In this document: piece after piece, positions 15,684 to 23,247 of the stretch
How the letters are laid out: every line of letters starts with the position of its first letter
Position numbering within the stretch: position 1 is the stretch's first letter
Assembly: GCA_963799975.1 (NCBI GenBank)
Contig: CAWCZF010000006.1
Coordinates: forward strand, 1,798,001-1,862,000
Direction: 5' to 3'
Source of the DNA: Actinoallomurus sp963799975
Lineage (GTDB): Bacteria > Actinomycetota > Actinomycetes > Streptosporangiales > Streptosporangiaceae
DNA length: 64,000 bases
Translations under genes and position numbers: made by a program
Notes under the pieces: model-generated
What the model was told of the DNA's origin: nothing
The model's input: the letters and a program-made list of their open reading frames with translations, nothing else
Database searches by the model: none

Positions 15684-16270
15684 CGGATCGCCTCGGGCTG
15701 CTCCAGGAACACGTGGACCAGCTCCCACAGCACGTGGTAGGCGGTGACGTGCACCTCCTTGACCACACGCGGGTCGTCGGAGCCGACCACCAGCTCGTGG
15801 TCGGCGACGCCCGCGATGCCGCCGCCGTCGCCGCCGAGCAGCGCGACGGTCAGCAGGCCCTGGTCGCGGGCGGTCATCAGGCCACGCCGTACGCCCGCGC
15901 ACCGGCCGTCCGGCGAGACGCCGAGCGCGATGTCGCCGGGCCCGGCGAAGTGGCGGAGCTGATGGGCGAACACCGCGTCCAGGCCGGTCGCCGCGCCGAC
16001 TCCGGTGAGGGTGGCGACGTCTCCGGTGAGGGACAGGGCGGGCAGGGCGCGCTTGCCGACGATCACCGGATGGACGAACTCGACCGCGATGTGCTGAGCG
16101 TCCGTGGCCGCGCCGCCGTTCCCGAAGGTGAACAGCCGCCCGCCGGCGCGGAACCGCTCCGCCATCGCGTGACAGGCCCTCGCGATCACGTCCGCACTGT
16201 CCGCCAGCTCTCGCCCCGGAGCCTCTCTTCGGGCGAAGACCACACCAATGTGTTCCGCCGTCCGCGGCAT
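15680..16270 (-). CDS. SIS-domain (phosphosugar isomerase-like) protein, copy 1
   Basis: 196 residues, first gene of the hyp operon. FGNGGAATDAQHIAVEF carries the phosphosugar loop plus the Glu expected of GmhA-type isomerases; AYHVLWELVHVF is the C-terminal His helix. LGVSPDGRCAGV replaces the usual S-x-S-G-x-S loop, so the second phosphate site looks weak. ATG 16270 is chosen for its GGAAGAGG ribosome site seven bases upstream; an upstream in-frame ATG at 16318 lacks one. It may bind a phosphosugar as a signal or a substrate; neither is known for hydrogenase operons. Confidence 0.85.
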   Translation of the reverse strand: MPRTAEHIGVVFARREAPGRELADSADVIARACHAMAERFRAGGRLFTFGNGGAATDAQHIAVEFVHPVIVGKRALPALSLTGDVATLTGVGAATGLDAVFAHQLRHFAGPGDIALGVSPDGRCAGVRRGLMTARDQGLLTVALLGGDGGGIAGVADHELVVGSDDPRVVKEVHVTAYHVLWELVHVFLEQPEAIR

Positions 16271-16336
16271 TTGCGGACCTCTTCCCTGCGCGAAATCGGA
16301 AACGTTCGATAACGACATGTGACAGGTGACTCACGG

Positions 16337-16365
16337 AACATACACCAGCCATCGGGGCGCAACAA
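16337..16365 (-). promoter_or_regulatory. candidate promoter of the hydrogenase maturation operon
   Basis: On the minus strand TTGTTG (16365-16360), a 17-base spacer and TATGTT (16342-16337), about 65 bases before ATG 16270. Hexamer matches are partial but the spacing is ideal for the housekeeping sigma factor. Confidence 0.35.
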
Positions 16366-16517
16366 GATGCTGTAAACCAAAGGTGTTTCCGCGATGACCC
16401 AGAGTCACATCACCGAGGTCACGGTCATGGGTGAACGTTCCAATCCGCCCTATAGGCCCGGAATGGATATTGCGACCGAAAAGCCACACCGTCCGCAATT
16501 ATCCGCCGGTCACTCGG

Positions 16518-17231
16518 TTACGTGAGCGTGGCCGTGAAGATCGGCGAACTGGTCGGCCGCTGCGAGCCGGCGGCGGGCTCGATGGTGATTCCGATCTGGG
16601 TCGCGTCGCCGAGCCCGGTCGCCAGGACCGGAGCGGGGTTGCCCTTGGCGGGCGGCCGCATGGTGCCGACCGGACGCGGCGGGCGCGGCCCCATGAACCA
16701 GAGCTCGTAGGTCTTGGCCGAGGACAGGCGCGGCAGCCCGGACATCACGACGACGGCCTTGCCGAGCGACCGCGAGGCGACGACCGTGCCGCTGCCGCCG
16801 GGGCGTACGGGCGCGGTGATCGTACGCGCGTCGGGCGCGGCCATCACCGCGGCGATGTCGCGGTTGAGCGCGTCGACGCGCTCCTTGGTGTGCTGGGTAC
16901 GCACCGTCGTGACGCCGAGCACGACGGCCAGGACGAGGCAGGCCGCCGACAGGATCCAGCCGATCCGGCGGGCGCGGACCGAGCCGAGACGGCTGACACG
17001 CGGCGGCACCTGGCGAGTGCGGGCGATCTGGGTCAGCACACGTTCCCGCAGCGCCTCCGGCGGGTCCTGCGCGGCGGCCGTGGCCAGTCGGGTCACGGTC
17101 TCGCGCATCCCGCGTACCTCGTCGGGACAGACGTCGCAGTCGGTGAGGTGGGTCTCGAAGCGACGGCGCTCGACGTCGGTCAGCCCGTCGAGGGCGTACG
17201 CGGCCGCGAGGGTGTGCAGGTTCTCACTCAA
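16518..17231 (-). CDS. rskA: anti-sigma-K factor RskA-like
   Basis: 237 residues. The N-terminal anti-sigma domain has the zinc motif H-x3-C-x2-C (HLTDCDVC) near residue 28, then one membrane helix around residues 90-110 (IGWILSAACLVLAVVLGVT) and an extracytoplasmic RskA-type domain ending KTYELWFMGPRPP and later FTATLT. RskA-type proteins hold SigK inactive at the membrane until proteolysis releases it. ATG 17231 overlaps the sigK stop as ATGA, so the two are made together. Confidence 0.93.
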   Translation of the reverse strand: MSENLHTLAAAYALDGLTDVERRRFETHLTDCDVCPDEVRGMRETVTRLATAAAQDPPEALRERVLTQIARTRQVPPRVSRLGSVRARRIGWILSAACLVLAVVLGVTTVRTQHTKERVDALNRDIAAVMAAPDARTITAPVRPGGSGTVVASRSLGKAVVVMSGLPRLSSAKTYELWFMGPRPPRPVGTMRPPAKGNPAPVLATGLGDATQIGITIEPAAGSQRPTSSPIFTATLT

Positions 17232-17827
17232 TGGTTCACCCCCAGGCAGTCGCGCAGACGGATGAGGCCGTCCCGCATCCGGGTCTTGATCGTGCCGAGC
17301 GGCACCTTCAGCAGCTCACCCACCTCGCGATAGGTGTAACCCGCGTAGTAGGCCAGCGTGACCGACTCGCGCTGGGTCTCGGTCAGCGTGGACAGGCAGC
17401 GTCGCACCTGCTCGCGTTCGAGATTGATCTGGACGTTCTCGGCGACCTCGTCGTAGGCCGGCCCGACCGCGCGGCCCACGCGCTGCTCGCGCTCGGCCGC
17501 CGCCTGCGCCGAGCGGACCCGGTCGACGGCGCGGCGGTGAGCGAGCATCATCACCCACGACATCGCGCTCCCACGCCCCGGCTCGTAGCGCGAGGCGGTG
17601 CGCCAGACGTCGACGAGGACCTCCTGCGCCACCTCCTCGGACTGCGCCGGATCGCGGACGATCCGCAGCGCCAGCCCGTACACCGGCCCGGACACCTCGT
17701 CGTAGACCCGCTCGAACGCGTCCTGGTCGCCGCGTGCCACGTGGATCAGCAGGTCGCCGAGGTCGGTCTCGTCTGGTCGGCCGCCCGGATCGCCCTTCCA
17801 GGGCCGCGCCGCGCGCCGGTCGCTCAT
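17228..17827 (-). CDS. sigK: ECF RNA polymerase sigma factor SigK
   Basis: 199 residues. Region 2 (VYGLALRIVRDPAQSEEVAQ, then SAMSWVMMLAHRRAVDRVR) and region 4 (LTETQRESVTLAYYAGYTY, then VPLGTIKTRMRDGL) are both clear, without a C-terminal SnoaL extension. The paired RskA-like gene identifies it as SigK-type. In mycobacteria this pair controls secreted antigens and redox-linked genes; the regulon here is unknown. A SigK-like promoter lies 13 bases before the ATG, suggesting autoregulation. Confidence 0.93.
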   Translation of the reverse strand: MSDRRAARPWKGDPGGRPDETDLGDLLIHVARGDQDAFERVYDEVSGPVYGLALRIVRDPAQSEEVAQEVLVDVWRTASRYEPGRGSAMSWVMMLAHRRAVDRVRSAQAAAEREQRVGRAVGPAYDEVAENVQINLEREQVRRCLSTLTETQRESVTLAYYAGYTYREVGELLKVPLGTIKTRMRDGLIRLRDCLGVNH

Positions 17828-17840
17828 ATCCACACACTCG

Positions 17841-17867
17841 ATTCGTTGTCGCGACGGGGGTGGATTG
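17841..17867 (-). promoter_or_regulatory. SigK-type autoregulatory promoter
   Basis: On the minus strand CAATCC (17867-17862), 15 bases, ACGAAT (17846-17841), 13 bases, then the sigK ATG. The consensus I recall for mycobacterial SigK is CCATCC at -35 and CCGAAT at -10; each hexamer here differs slightly. Confidence 0.5.
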
Positions 17868-18108
17868 GTCCGGCCACCGCCGCGCAGGCCACCGATGATG
17901 CCGTACGTGACGTGCCCGCGCCCGGCCGATCGCCCTGGCGTGTCCGCCGGGCGCTGCGAGAGCCGCCCGGCGAGGAGTGCGGCGCTCTCCGGCCCGGCAT
18001 GTGATCCGGACACCCAGCGTGAGACACCTCACTGCGACATTCACCTCACCAGCGCTAATATCGCGGCAGTAATCCCCCGCACATCACCCAAAGTGATCAG
18101 GTACCCCG

Positions 18109-18342
18109 ATGAGCCAGGAACTCCCCCTCTTCGCGTTCGACCTCGCGCGGGAGGAGGCGCGTCGCCGCGCCGAGGTGATCGCCGCCCTCGGTCCCGGCTG
18201 GGACCCGATCGCCGTGCTGCGCGGCGAGGAGGAGGCGCACGCCCGGCTGTACTCCGGCCTGGACGAGAGCCAGCAGCGCACGTACGACCTGCTCGTGGAC
18301 GCCGGCGTGCTCCCGCGTCGCACCCACCATGCTGCCGATTGA
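18109..18342 (+). CDS. small conserved protein, DUF6400-like
   Basis: 77 residues: LFAFDLAREEARRRAEVIAA, then LGPGWDPIAVLRGEEEAHA and SGLDESQQRTYDLLVDAGV. I recall this pattern from a streptomycete family labelled DUF6400. It is all helical, without signal or membrane segment. The function is unknown. It overlaps the next small gene by 14 bases in another frame, so the two are probably cotranscribed. Divergent from sigK. Confidence 0.65.
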   Translation: MSQELPLFAFDLAREEARRRAEVIAALGPGWDPIAVLRGEEEAHARLYSGLDESQQRTYDLLVDAGVLPRRTHHAAD

Positions 18343-18544
18343 CCCGGACGCCGACCTCGGCCGCCGCGCCTGGATCGACTGCCCTCGGTGCCGCGACGCC
18401 GAACACTGCGCGGCCTGCCGCGACCGCCGCGACTGCGGCGAGCACTGGCGCTACCTCCTGGCCAACTCCGGCAGCCTCCTGTACCTCCAATGCCCCGCCT
18501 GCACCCACCTCTGGGCACACGAGACGCACTTCGGCGCGCGGTGA
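18329..18544 (+). CDS. small zinc-ribbon-like protein
   Basis: 71 residues with cysteines in pairs: CPRC near residue 19, C-x-x-C around CAAC, and CPAC near residue 56. HWRYLLANSGSLLYLQ lies between and is followed by THLWAHE. The arrangement suggests one or two structural zinc sites. The function is not known to me. ATG 18329 lies within the preceding gene; no strong ribosome site is visible, so translation is probably coupled. Confidence 0.65.
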   Translation: MLPIDPDADLGRRAWIDCPRCRDAEHCAACRDRRDCGEHWRYLLANSGSLLYLQCPACTHLWAHETHFGAR

Positions 18545-18637
18545 CGCGCGTACCGGCCCGTCGCGAGTCCGGCCGCCGAGGATGAATGCGAAACAATCTC
18601 ATGTCCTCATCCGGTCATGGATCTACTCCTGACCCGC

Positions 18638-18670
18638 CACTTGATTCAGAGTGATCGTCGCCATCAAGTG
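18638..18670. promoter_or_regulatory. 8-bp inverted repeat upstream of the secreted S8-like gene
   Basis: CACTTGAT (18638-18645) and its exact complement ATCAAGTG (18663-18670), separated by 17 bases, end 19 bases before ATG 18690. It could be an operator or an RNA hairpin just before the ribosome site. Confidence 0.45.
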
Positions 18671-18689
18671 TGATGAAGAGGTGGGTCGG

Positions 18690-21600
18690 ATGAAACGTGT
18701 CCTGGCCGTCGTGTGCACCGTCGTCCTCGCCCTGGTCCTGGCGGCCAGACCCGGCGGCGCGGCCACTGCCTTCCCGGGAGGCCCGCCGAATGATCCGGAC
18801 TACGCGCCGGCCGAGCAGGGCTCGGTGCTGAACTGCCTGACCAAGTCCGCGCCAGGGGCCGAGCAGCACAACCTCTACTCGTTCATCCCGCGCTGCACGC
18901 CCGGCGCGAAGGACCCCGAGAACGCCGCGGGCATGTCGGTCGACACCGCCTGGCGCGACTACACCACCGGCTCGCCGGGCACCGTGATCGCCTACGTCGA
19001 GGCCGGTATCAACTGGCACGGATCGGACGTGGCCGACCTGGCCGACAAGGTGTACCTCAACACCGGCGAGCTGCCCAAGCCGCAGGGTTCGAGCGCGTAC
19101 GACAAGGACGGCGACGGCGCGGTCACCGCCGCCGACTACAAGGACGACTCGAGGGTGCACGACTCCAACGGCAACGGCGTGATCGACCCCGAGGACCTGA
19201 TCGTCGCCTTCTCCGACGGCACGGACGGCGACGGCAACGGTTTCACCGACGACATCTCCGGCTGGGACTTCTACGACGACCAGAACGACCCGGCCACCTC
19301 CGACGCCACGTACGGGCACGCGAACGACCAGCTCAGGAAGGCCGGTGCGGCGACCGACAACGGCAAGTTCGGCGCCGGGATCTGCCCCAGGTGCCGGCTG
19401 ATGCCGATCCGCGCCGGGCAGGAGGCGCTCGACCGCACCGACGACCTCGCCGCCGCCTGGCTGTACGCGGGACGCGCGGGCGCCAAGGTCGTCGTGAGCA
19501 CCACCGCCGACCTCGGGTACTCCTCCGCGATGCGCCGCGCGGTCGACAAGCTCTGGAACGACGGCGTCGTCATGGTCGAGTCCAGCAACGACTTCGACTC
19601 GACGGATCACCAGGGAGGCATGTTCTGGCCGCACGTGGTGCCGGGCAACGGCCTGGTGCCCAACACCGACGGCGCGCCGAGCCCGATCGCCAACCCGCTC
19701 ACCACGACGTACCGCGAGCGCTCGAACCTGACCTCGTTCGGCGCGCACTCGATGTTCTCGGTGGCCACGATGGGCGGTTCGACCTCGGAGTCGACGCCGA
19801 CGACCGGCGGGCTGTTCGGCCTGCTGCTGTCCTACGGCGTGCAGGCCACGCAGGAGGGGAAGATCGGCTGGCCGCTGAGCAACGGCGAGGCCGTGCAGGT
19901 GATGCGCGCCACCGCGAGCGACGTCGCCGACTCCGGCCTGAGCTGGCCCGGGCGGCCCGGCTGGGACAGCCAGTACGGCTACGGGCGGCCGAACATCCAC
20001 GCGGCCATGGCCGCCGTCGCCGCGGGCGACATCCCGCCCGTCTCCTCGATCGAGAGCCCGGACTGGTACTCCCTGTACGACCCGCAGACGACGGCGTCGG
20101 TCCCGGTCACCGGGCACGTCGAGGCGCGGCGGGCCGGCAGCTTCCGGTACGAGCTCCAGTACGCGCCCGGCCTGGACCCGGCCGACTCCGACTTCGCCGC
20201 GACCGGCTCGGGCACCGGCAGCGGGACCTACGACGGCAAGGTCGGCACGCTCGACCTGTCCGCTCTGCCCAGCTCGTTCTGGAACAAGGCGTACACGATG
20301 TCGACCGACAAGGAGCTGTCGACGACCGAGCAGTACACCGTCACCCTGCGGCTGCGGGTGTGGGACGACCACAACCGGATGGGCGAGGAGCGCCGGACCA
20401 TCGCGGTGCACCATGACGCGTCGCTGCGGCCCGGCTTCCCGATCAAGTTCGGCATCGGCGGAGAGAGCCAGCCCGCGCTGTCGGACCTCCAGGGCACCGG
20501 CCACCAGGCGATCGTGTTCGGCGACGCCGACGGCCGGGTGCACGCGCTCGACGGGCTGACCGGCAAGGAGCTGCCCGGCTGGCCCGCCACCACGAACGCG
20601 GGCCGTACGCGGATCCCCGGGTTCGACCCGGGCCACGAGCCGATCATCGCGCCGGTCGCGGTCGGCGACCTGAACCACGACGGGCGTCAGGAGGTCGTGG
20701 CGACCAGCACCACGGGCCGTACCTATGTGTTCGACTCCGCGGGACACACCGTGACGGGCTGGCCCAAGACGCTCGACACCGGGGTGACCAAGCCGGCCAT
20801 CCCGCGGCCCGCGCTGCCGTACACGCGGCTGCCGCACCAGGGCGCGACCGCCTCGCCGGTGCTCGCGGACCTGGACGGCGGGCCGGGCCTGGAGATCGTG
20901 CAGGCCGGGTGGGACGGCCGCCTGCACGCCTGGCACCCGGACGGCACCGACGTCGCGGGCTGGCCCGTGAAGGTCGCCGACCCGCCCCCGCCGGCCTCCG
21001 GCCTGGTCGCGGTCGACGACGCCAAGCTCGACGCCACCCCGGCGGTGGCCGACCTCGACGGCGACCACAAGCCCGAGATCGTGGTGCGCTCGCAGCACTT
21101 CGAGACCCCGGGCGCGGGGATACAGACGGGCGGCGCGAACTACGTCTACGCCTACCACGCCGACGGTTCGGCGGTCAGCGGCTGGCCCGCGCGGCTGTCC
21201 TCGATCATCACCTACTACGGGAGCGCGCAGGAGTTCATCACCGAGGGGGCCGGCAGCCCCGCGGTGGCCGACGTCGACGGCGACGGCAAGGACGAGGTGG
21301 CCACCGGGCCGTCGTTCGCGGCGACGTACCTGCTCGGCGGGGACGGCAAGGTGCGCAAGACGTACGGGCCGCTGAACAACCCGGCGCTCGGCCTGCTGAA
21401 CGGCGACCTCAACGTCATCCGCGCGCTGCTGAACGGCCAACTGCCCGCCGACGCCCCGGCGTCGTTCACCACGAGCGGAGCGTTCGGCCATCTCGGGCCG
21501 CTCGGCCGTCTCGGCTACGCCGAGGCAGGCTCGGGCGCGGCGTCGCTGGTCGCGGCGCTGCTGTTCCCGGGCAGCGGCAACCAGATCGGCAACTTCGAGC

Positions 21601-22226
21601 GCGGCTACGACGCGGGCACCGGCCTGCCCTCCTGGGGCTTCCCGCAGCCGCGGCACGGCCTGGGCTTCCTCGGCGAGCCGCTGATCACCGACGTCACCGG
21701 CGACGGGAAGGCCGAGGTCGTGGACACCGGCGACACCTCGACACTGCACGCCTTCACGTCCTCAGGCGGCCAGGCGGCGGGCTTCCCGAAGTTCACGGGC
21801 GGCTGGTCGCTGTTCTCCCCGGAGGCCGGCGACCTGGACGGCGACGGCCACACCGACCTGGTCACCACCACGCGCGAGGGCTACCTGTTCGCCTGGAAGA
21901 CCGACGGGAAGCCGGACGCCGAGTCGTGGTCGTTCCACCACGACGAGTGGCGTACGGGCCGGTACGGCACCGACACCCGGCCGCCCGGCATCCTGAAGGA
22001 CCTCCAGCGCAGCGGCACGACGGTCAGCTTCACCGCACCGGGCGACGACTGGTACACGGGCCGCCCGGCGTCGTACCGCGTCACCGCGGACGGCACGACC
22101 ACAACGGTCCCCGCGACCGTGGACGCGGGCGGCCGGCAGAGCGTGCCGGTGCCGTCCGGCGCGCTGAAGGTGACCGTCCAGGCCGTGGACGACGCGGGCA
22201 ACCTGAGCGCCCCGGCGACCCTGTGA
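18690..22226 (+). CDS. large secreted subtilisin-like protein with FG-GAP/VCBS repeats
   Basis: 1178 residues. Sec signal peptide at 1-25 (MKRVLAVVCTVVLALVLAAR). Residues ~80-450 follow the peptidase S8 layout. The strand VIAYVEAGI has Glu104 where S8 enzymes have the catalytic Asp; a candidate His is in ATYGHAND, Asn in VESSND, and Ser366 in the TSESTPTTGG loop aligned with GTSMAAP. The subtilisin core has Ca-binding Asp/Gly loops inserted (DKDGDGAVTAADYKDD, DSNGNGVIDPEDL). Residues ~590-1100 contain repeated FG-GAP blades of the type VADLDGDHKPEIVV and VADVDGDGKDEVA, likely a beta-propeller. ATG 18690 has GAGG upstream. Either an unusual extracellular protease or an inactive binding protein. 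Confidence 0.85.
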   Translation: MKRVLAVVCTVVLALVLAARPGGAATAFPGGPPNDPDYAPAEQGSVLNCLTKSAPGAEQHNLYSFIPRCTPGAKDPENAAGMSVDTAWRDYTTGSPGTVIAYVEAGINWHGSDVADLADKVYLNTGELPKPQGSSAYDKDGDGAVTAADYKDDSRVHDSNGNGVIDPEDLIVAFSDGTDGDGNGFTDDISGWDFYDDQNDPATSDATYGHANDQLRKAGAATDNGKFGAGICPRCRLMPIRAGQEALDRTDDLAAAWLYAGRAGAKVVVSTTADLGYSSAMRRAVDKLWNDGVVMVESSNDFDSTDHQGGMFWPHVVPGNGLVPNTDGAPSPIANPLTTTYRERSNLTSFGAHSMFSVATMGGSTSESTPTTGGLFGLLLSYGVQATQEGKIGWPLSNGEAVQVMRATASDVADSGLSWPGRPGWDSQYGYGRPNIHAAMAAVAAGDIPPVSSIESPDWYSLYDPQTTASVPVTGHVEARRAGSFRYELQYAPGLDPADSDFAATGSGTGSGTYDGKVGTLDLSALPSSFWNKAYTMSTDKELSTTEQYTVTLRLRVWDDHNRMGEERRTIAVHHDASLRPGFPIKFGIGGESQPALSDLQGTGHQAIVFGDADGRVHALDGLTGKELPGWPATTNAGRTRIPGFDPGHEPIIAPVAVGDLNHDGRQEVVATSTTGRTYVFDSAGHTVTGWPKTLDTGVTKPAIPRPALPYTRLPHQGATASPVLADLDGGPGLEIVQAGWDGRLHAWHPDGTDVAGWPVKVADPPPPASGLVAVDDAKLDATPAVADLDGDHKPEIVVRSQHFETPGAGIQTGGANYVYAYHADGSAVSGWPARLSSIITYYGSAQEFITEGAGSPAVADVDGDGKDEVATGPSFAATYLLGGDGKVRKTYGPLNNPALGLLNGDLNVIRALLNGQLPADAPASFTTSGAFGHLGPLGRLGYAEAGSGAASLVAALLFPGSGNQIGNFERGYDAGTGLPSWGFPQPRHGLGFLGEPLITDVTGDGKAEVVDTGDTSTLHAFTSSGGQAAGFPKFTGGWSLFSPEAGDLDGDGHTDLVTTTREGYLFAWKTDGKPDAESWSFHHDEWRTGRYGTDTRPPGILKDLQRSGTTVSFTAPGDDWYTGRPASYRVTADGTTTTVPATVDAGGRQSVPVPSGALKVTVQAVDDAGNLSAPATL

Positions 22227-22284
22227 GGAGGCACCGCCTATAGCCGATCGCCCGGCCCGGAGACCCCGGGCCGAGTAAAGCAGA

Positions 22285-22316
22285 GAGGCCCTCTCCCCAG
22301 GCGGGGAGAGGGCCTC
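22285..22316 (+). terminator. strong intrinsic-type terminator
   Basis: GAGGCCCTCTCCCC, loop AGGC, GGGGAGAGGGCCTC: a perfect 14-bp stem 58 bases after the S8-like gene. It lies between that gene and the convergent DUF397 remnant, so it may serve both strands. Confidence 0.85.
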
Positions 22317-22332
22317 GTCGCATGCGCTGGCG

Positions 22333-22431
22333 TCAGGCCGGGCCCTGTTCGCCGAGACCGCCGATGACCATGATCTCCACACACTCATTCCCAGAGGAGT
22401 CACTGCGAGAGGACTTGCGCCATGTGCTCAT
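22333..22431 (-). pseudogene. truncated DUF397 protein
   Basis: 32 residues. STWRKSSRSDSSGNECVE is the typical first half of a DUF397 protein. The usual second half (VRDSKDP region and following Phe/Trp motif) is missing; instead it ends with MVIGGLGEQGPA. DUF397 proteins are normally ~60-75 residues and pair with the adjacent XRE/DUF5753 regulator as a toxin-antitoxin-like or signalling couple. The ATG overlaps the regulator stop as ATGA. Given that the regulator is also broken, I read this as decay, though a short functional variant is possible. Confidence 0.6.
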
Positions 22432-23126
22432 GTCATGTTCTCCATACAGGTGGCTATCAGTACCCGAGAGGAGACCTCGGGTTCGGCATGTGCGCCGATG
22501 TGGTCGTACAGCGTGCCGTACCGTGTGACTTCCGCGCGGTCCTGGCTCAGTCTGCCACCACCCCATGCCTCCATGTACGCGACATCTCCCTCCTTAACGG
22601 AGGCGAGCAGGAATGCGCCTTCGAGCCCGACGTGGAAGCCGACCTTTCGTGGAATGACCCGAACCGATACGTGCGGGAGCTCAGAGACTTCCAGAAGCCG
22701 TGCGAGTTGCTCTCTCATGACCTCGGGACCACCGACCGGTCGGTCGAGAACTCCTTCGTCCAGCAGGACCCACAGGAGCGGGGGGTCGGTTCGGGTGAGG
22801 ACCTTCTGGCGTTCCATGCGTCGGCGGATCGTGAGTTCGATGTCTTTGACGACTCGCCCGGTTGTGAGCACCGTTCGGGCGTAGTTCTCGGTCTGGAACA
22901 GACCGGGGACGATCGAGGGCTGGAACATCCGAATGGCTCGCGCTCGCGGCTCGAACTCGGTGTACTGCCGATACCACTCCGCGTCGTGCCGCGCTCGCGC
23001 CCACTTGAGCAGTCGGCGAAAGTGGTGGTTTAGCCCCCATAGCTCGTCTAGTAAGTCCGCCTGGCGTTCGTTGAGGCGGTGAGTCGGTCGGGCATGCTCG
23101 TAGTTCGATACAGTCTGCCGGGCTGC
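22428..23126 (-). pseudogene. 5'-truncated XRE regulator with DUF5753 domain
   Basis: The frame encodes the second half of an XRE helix-turn-helix (ARQTVSNYEHARPTHRLNE), a linker, then a complete DUF5753-type domain (IVPGLFQTENYARTVL, VLLDEGVLDRP, FHVGLEGAFLL). Immediately upstream, at 23127-23129, is an in-frame TGA, and no ATG or GTG occurs before the conserved part. The first half of the helix-turn-helix is absent in all minus-strand frames that I read. The only start is ATG 22928, which would give a 166-residue DUF5753-only protein. Probably a remnant. Confidence 0.7.
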
Positions 23127-23247
23127 TCACGGGAGCCGGAATATCGGCCGCGGACCGGCGCGGACGTGCGCGCGCGTCGGCGGGTGGCGGGGCGCAACGG
23201 GCTTGGTGAGGCCGAGGCGCTCGCCCTGCGCGACCCGGCCGACGGGA

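Noticed and set aside
18615..21749. A 1044-codon open frame opposite the secreted S8-like gene
   Set aside because: Low-complexity Arg/Val/Gly/Ala translation with no domain; an effect of GC-rich third positions in the real gene.
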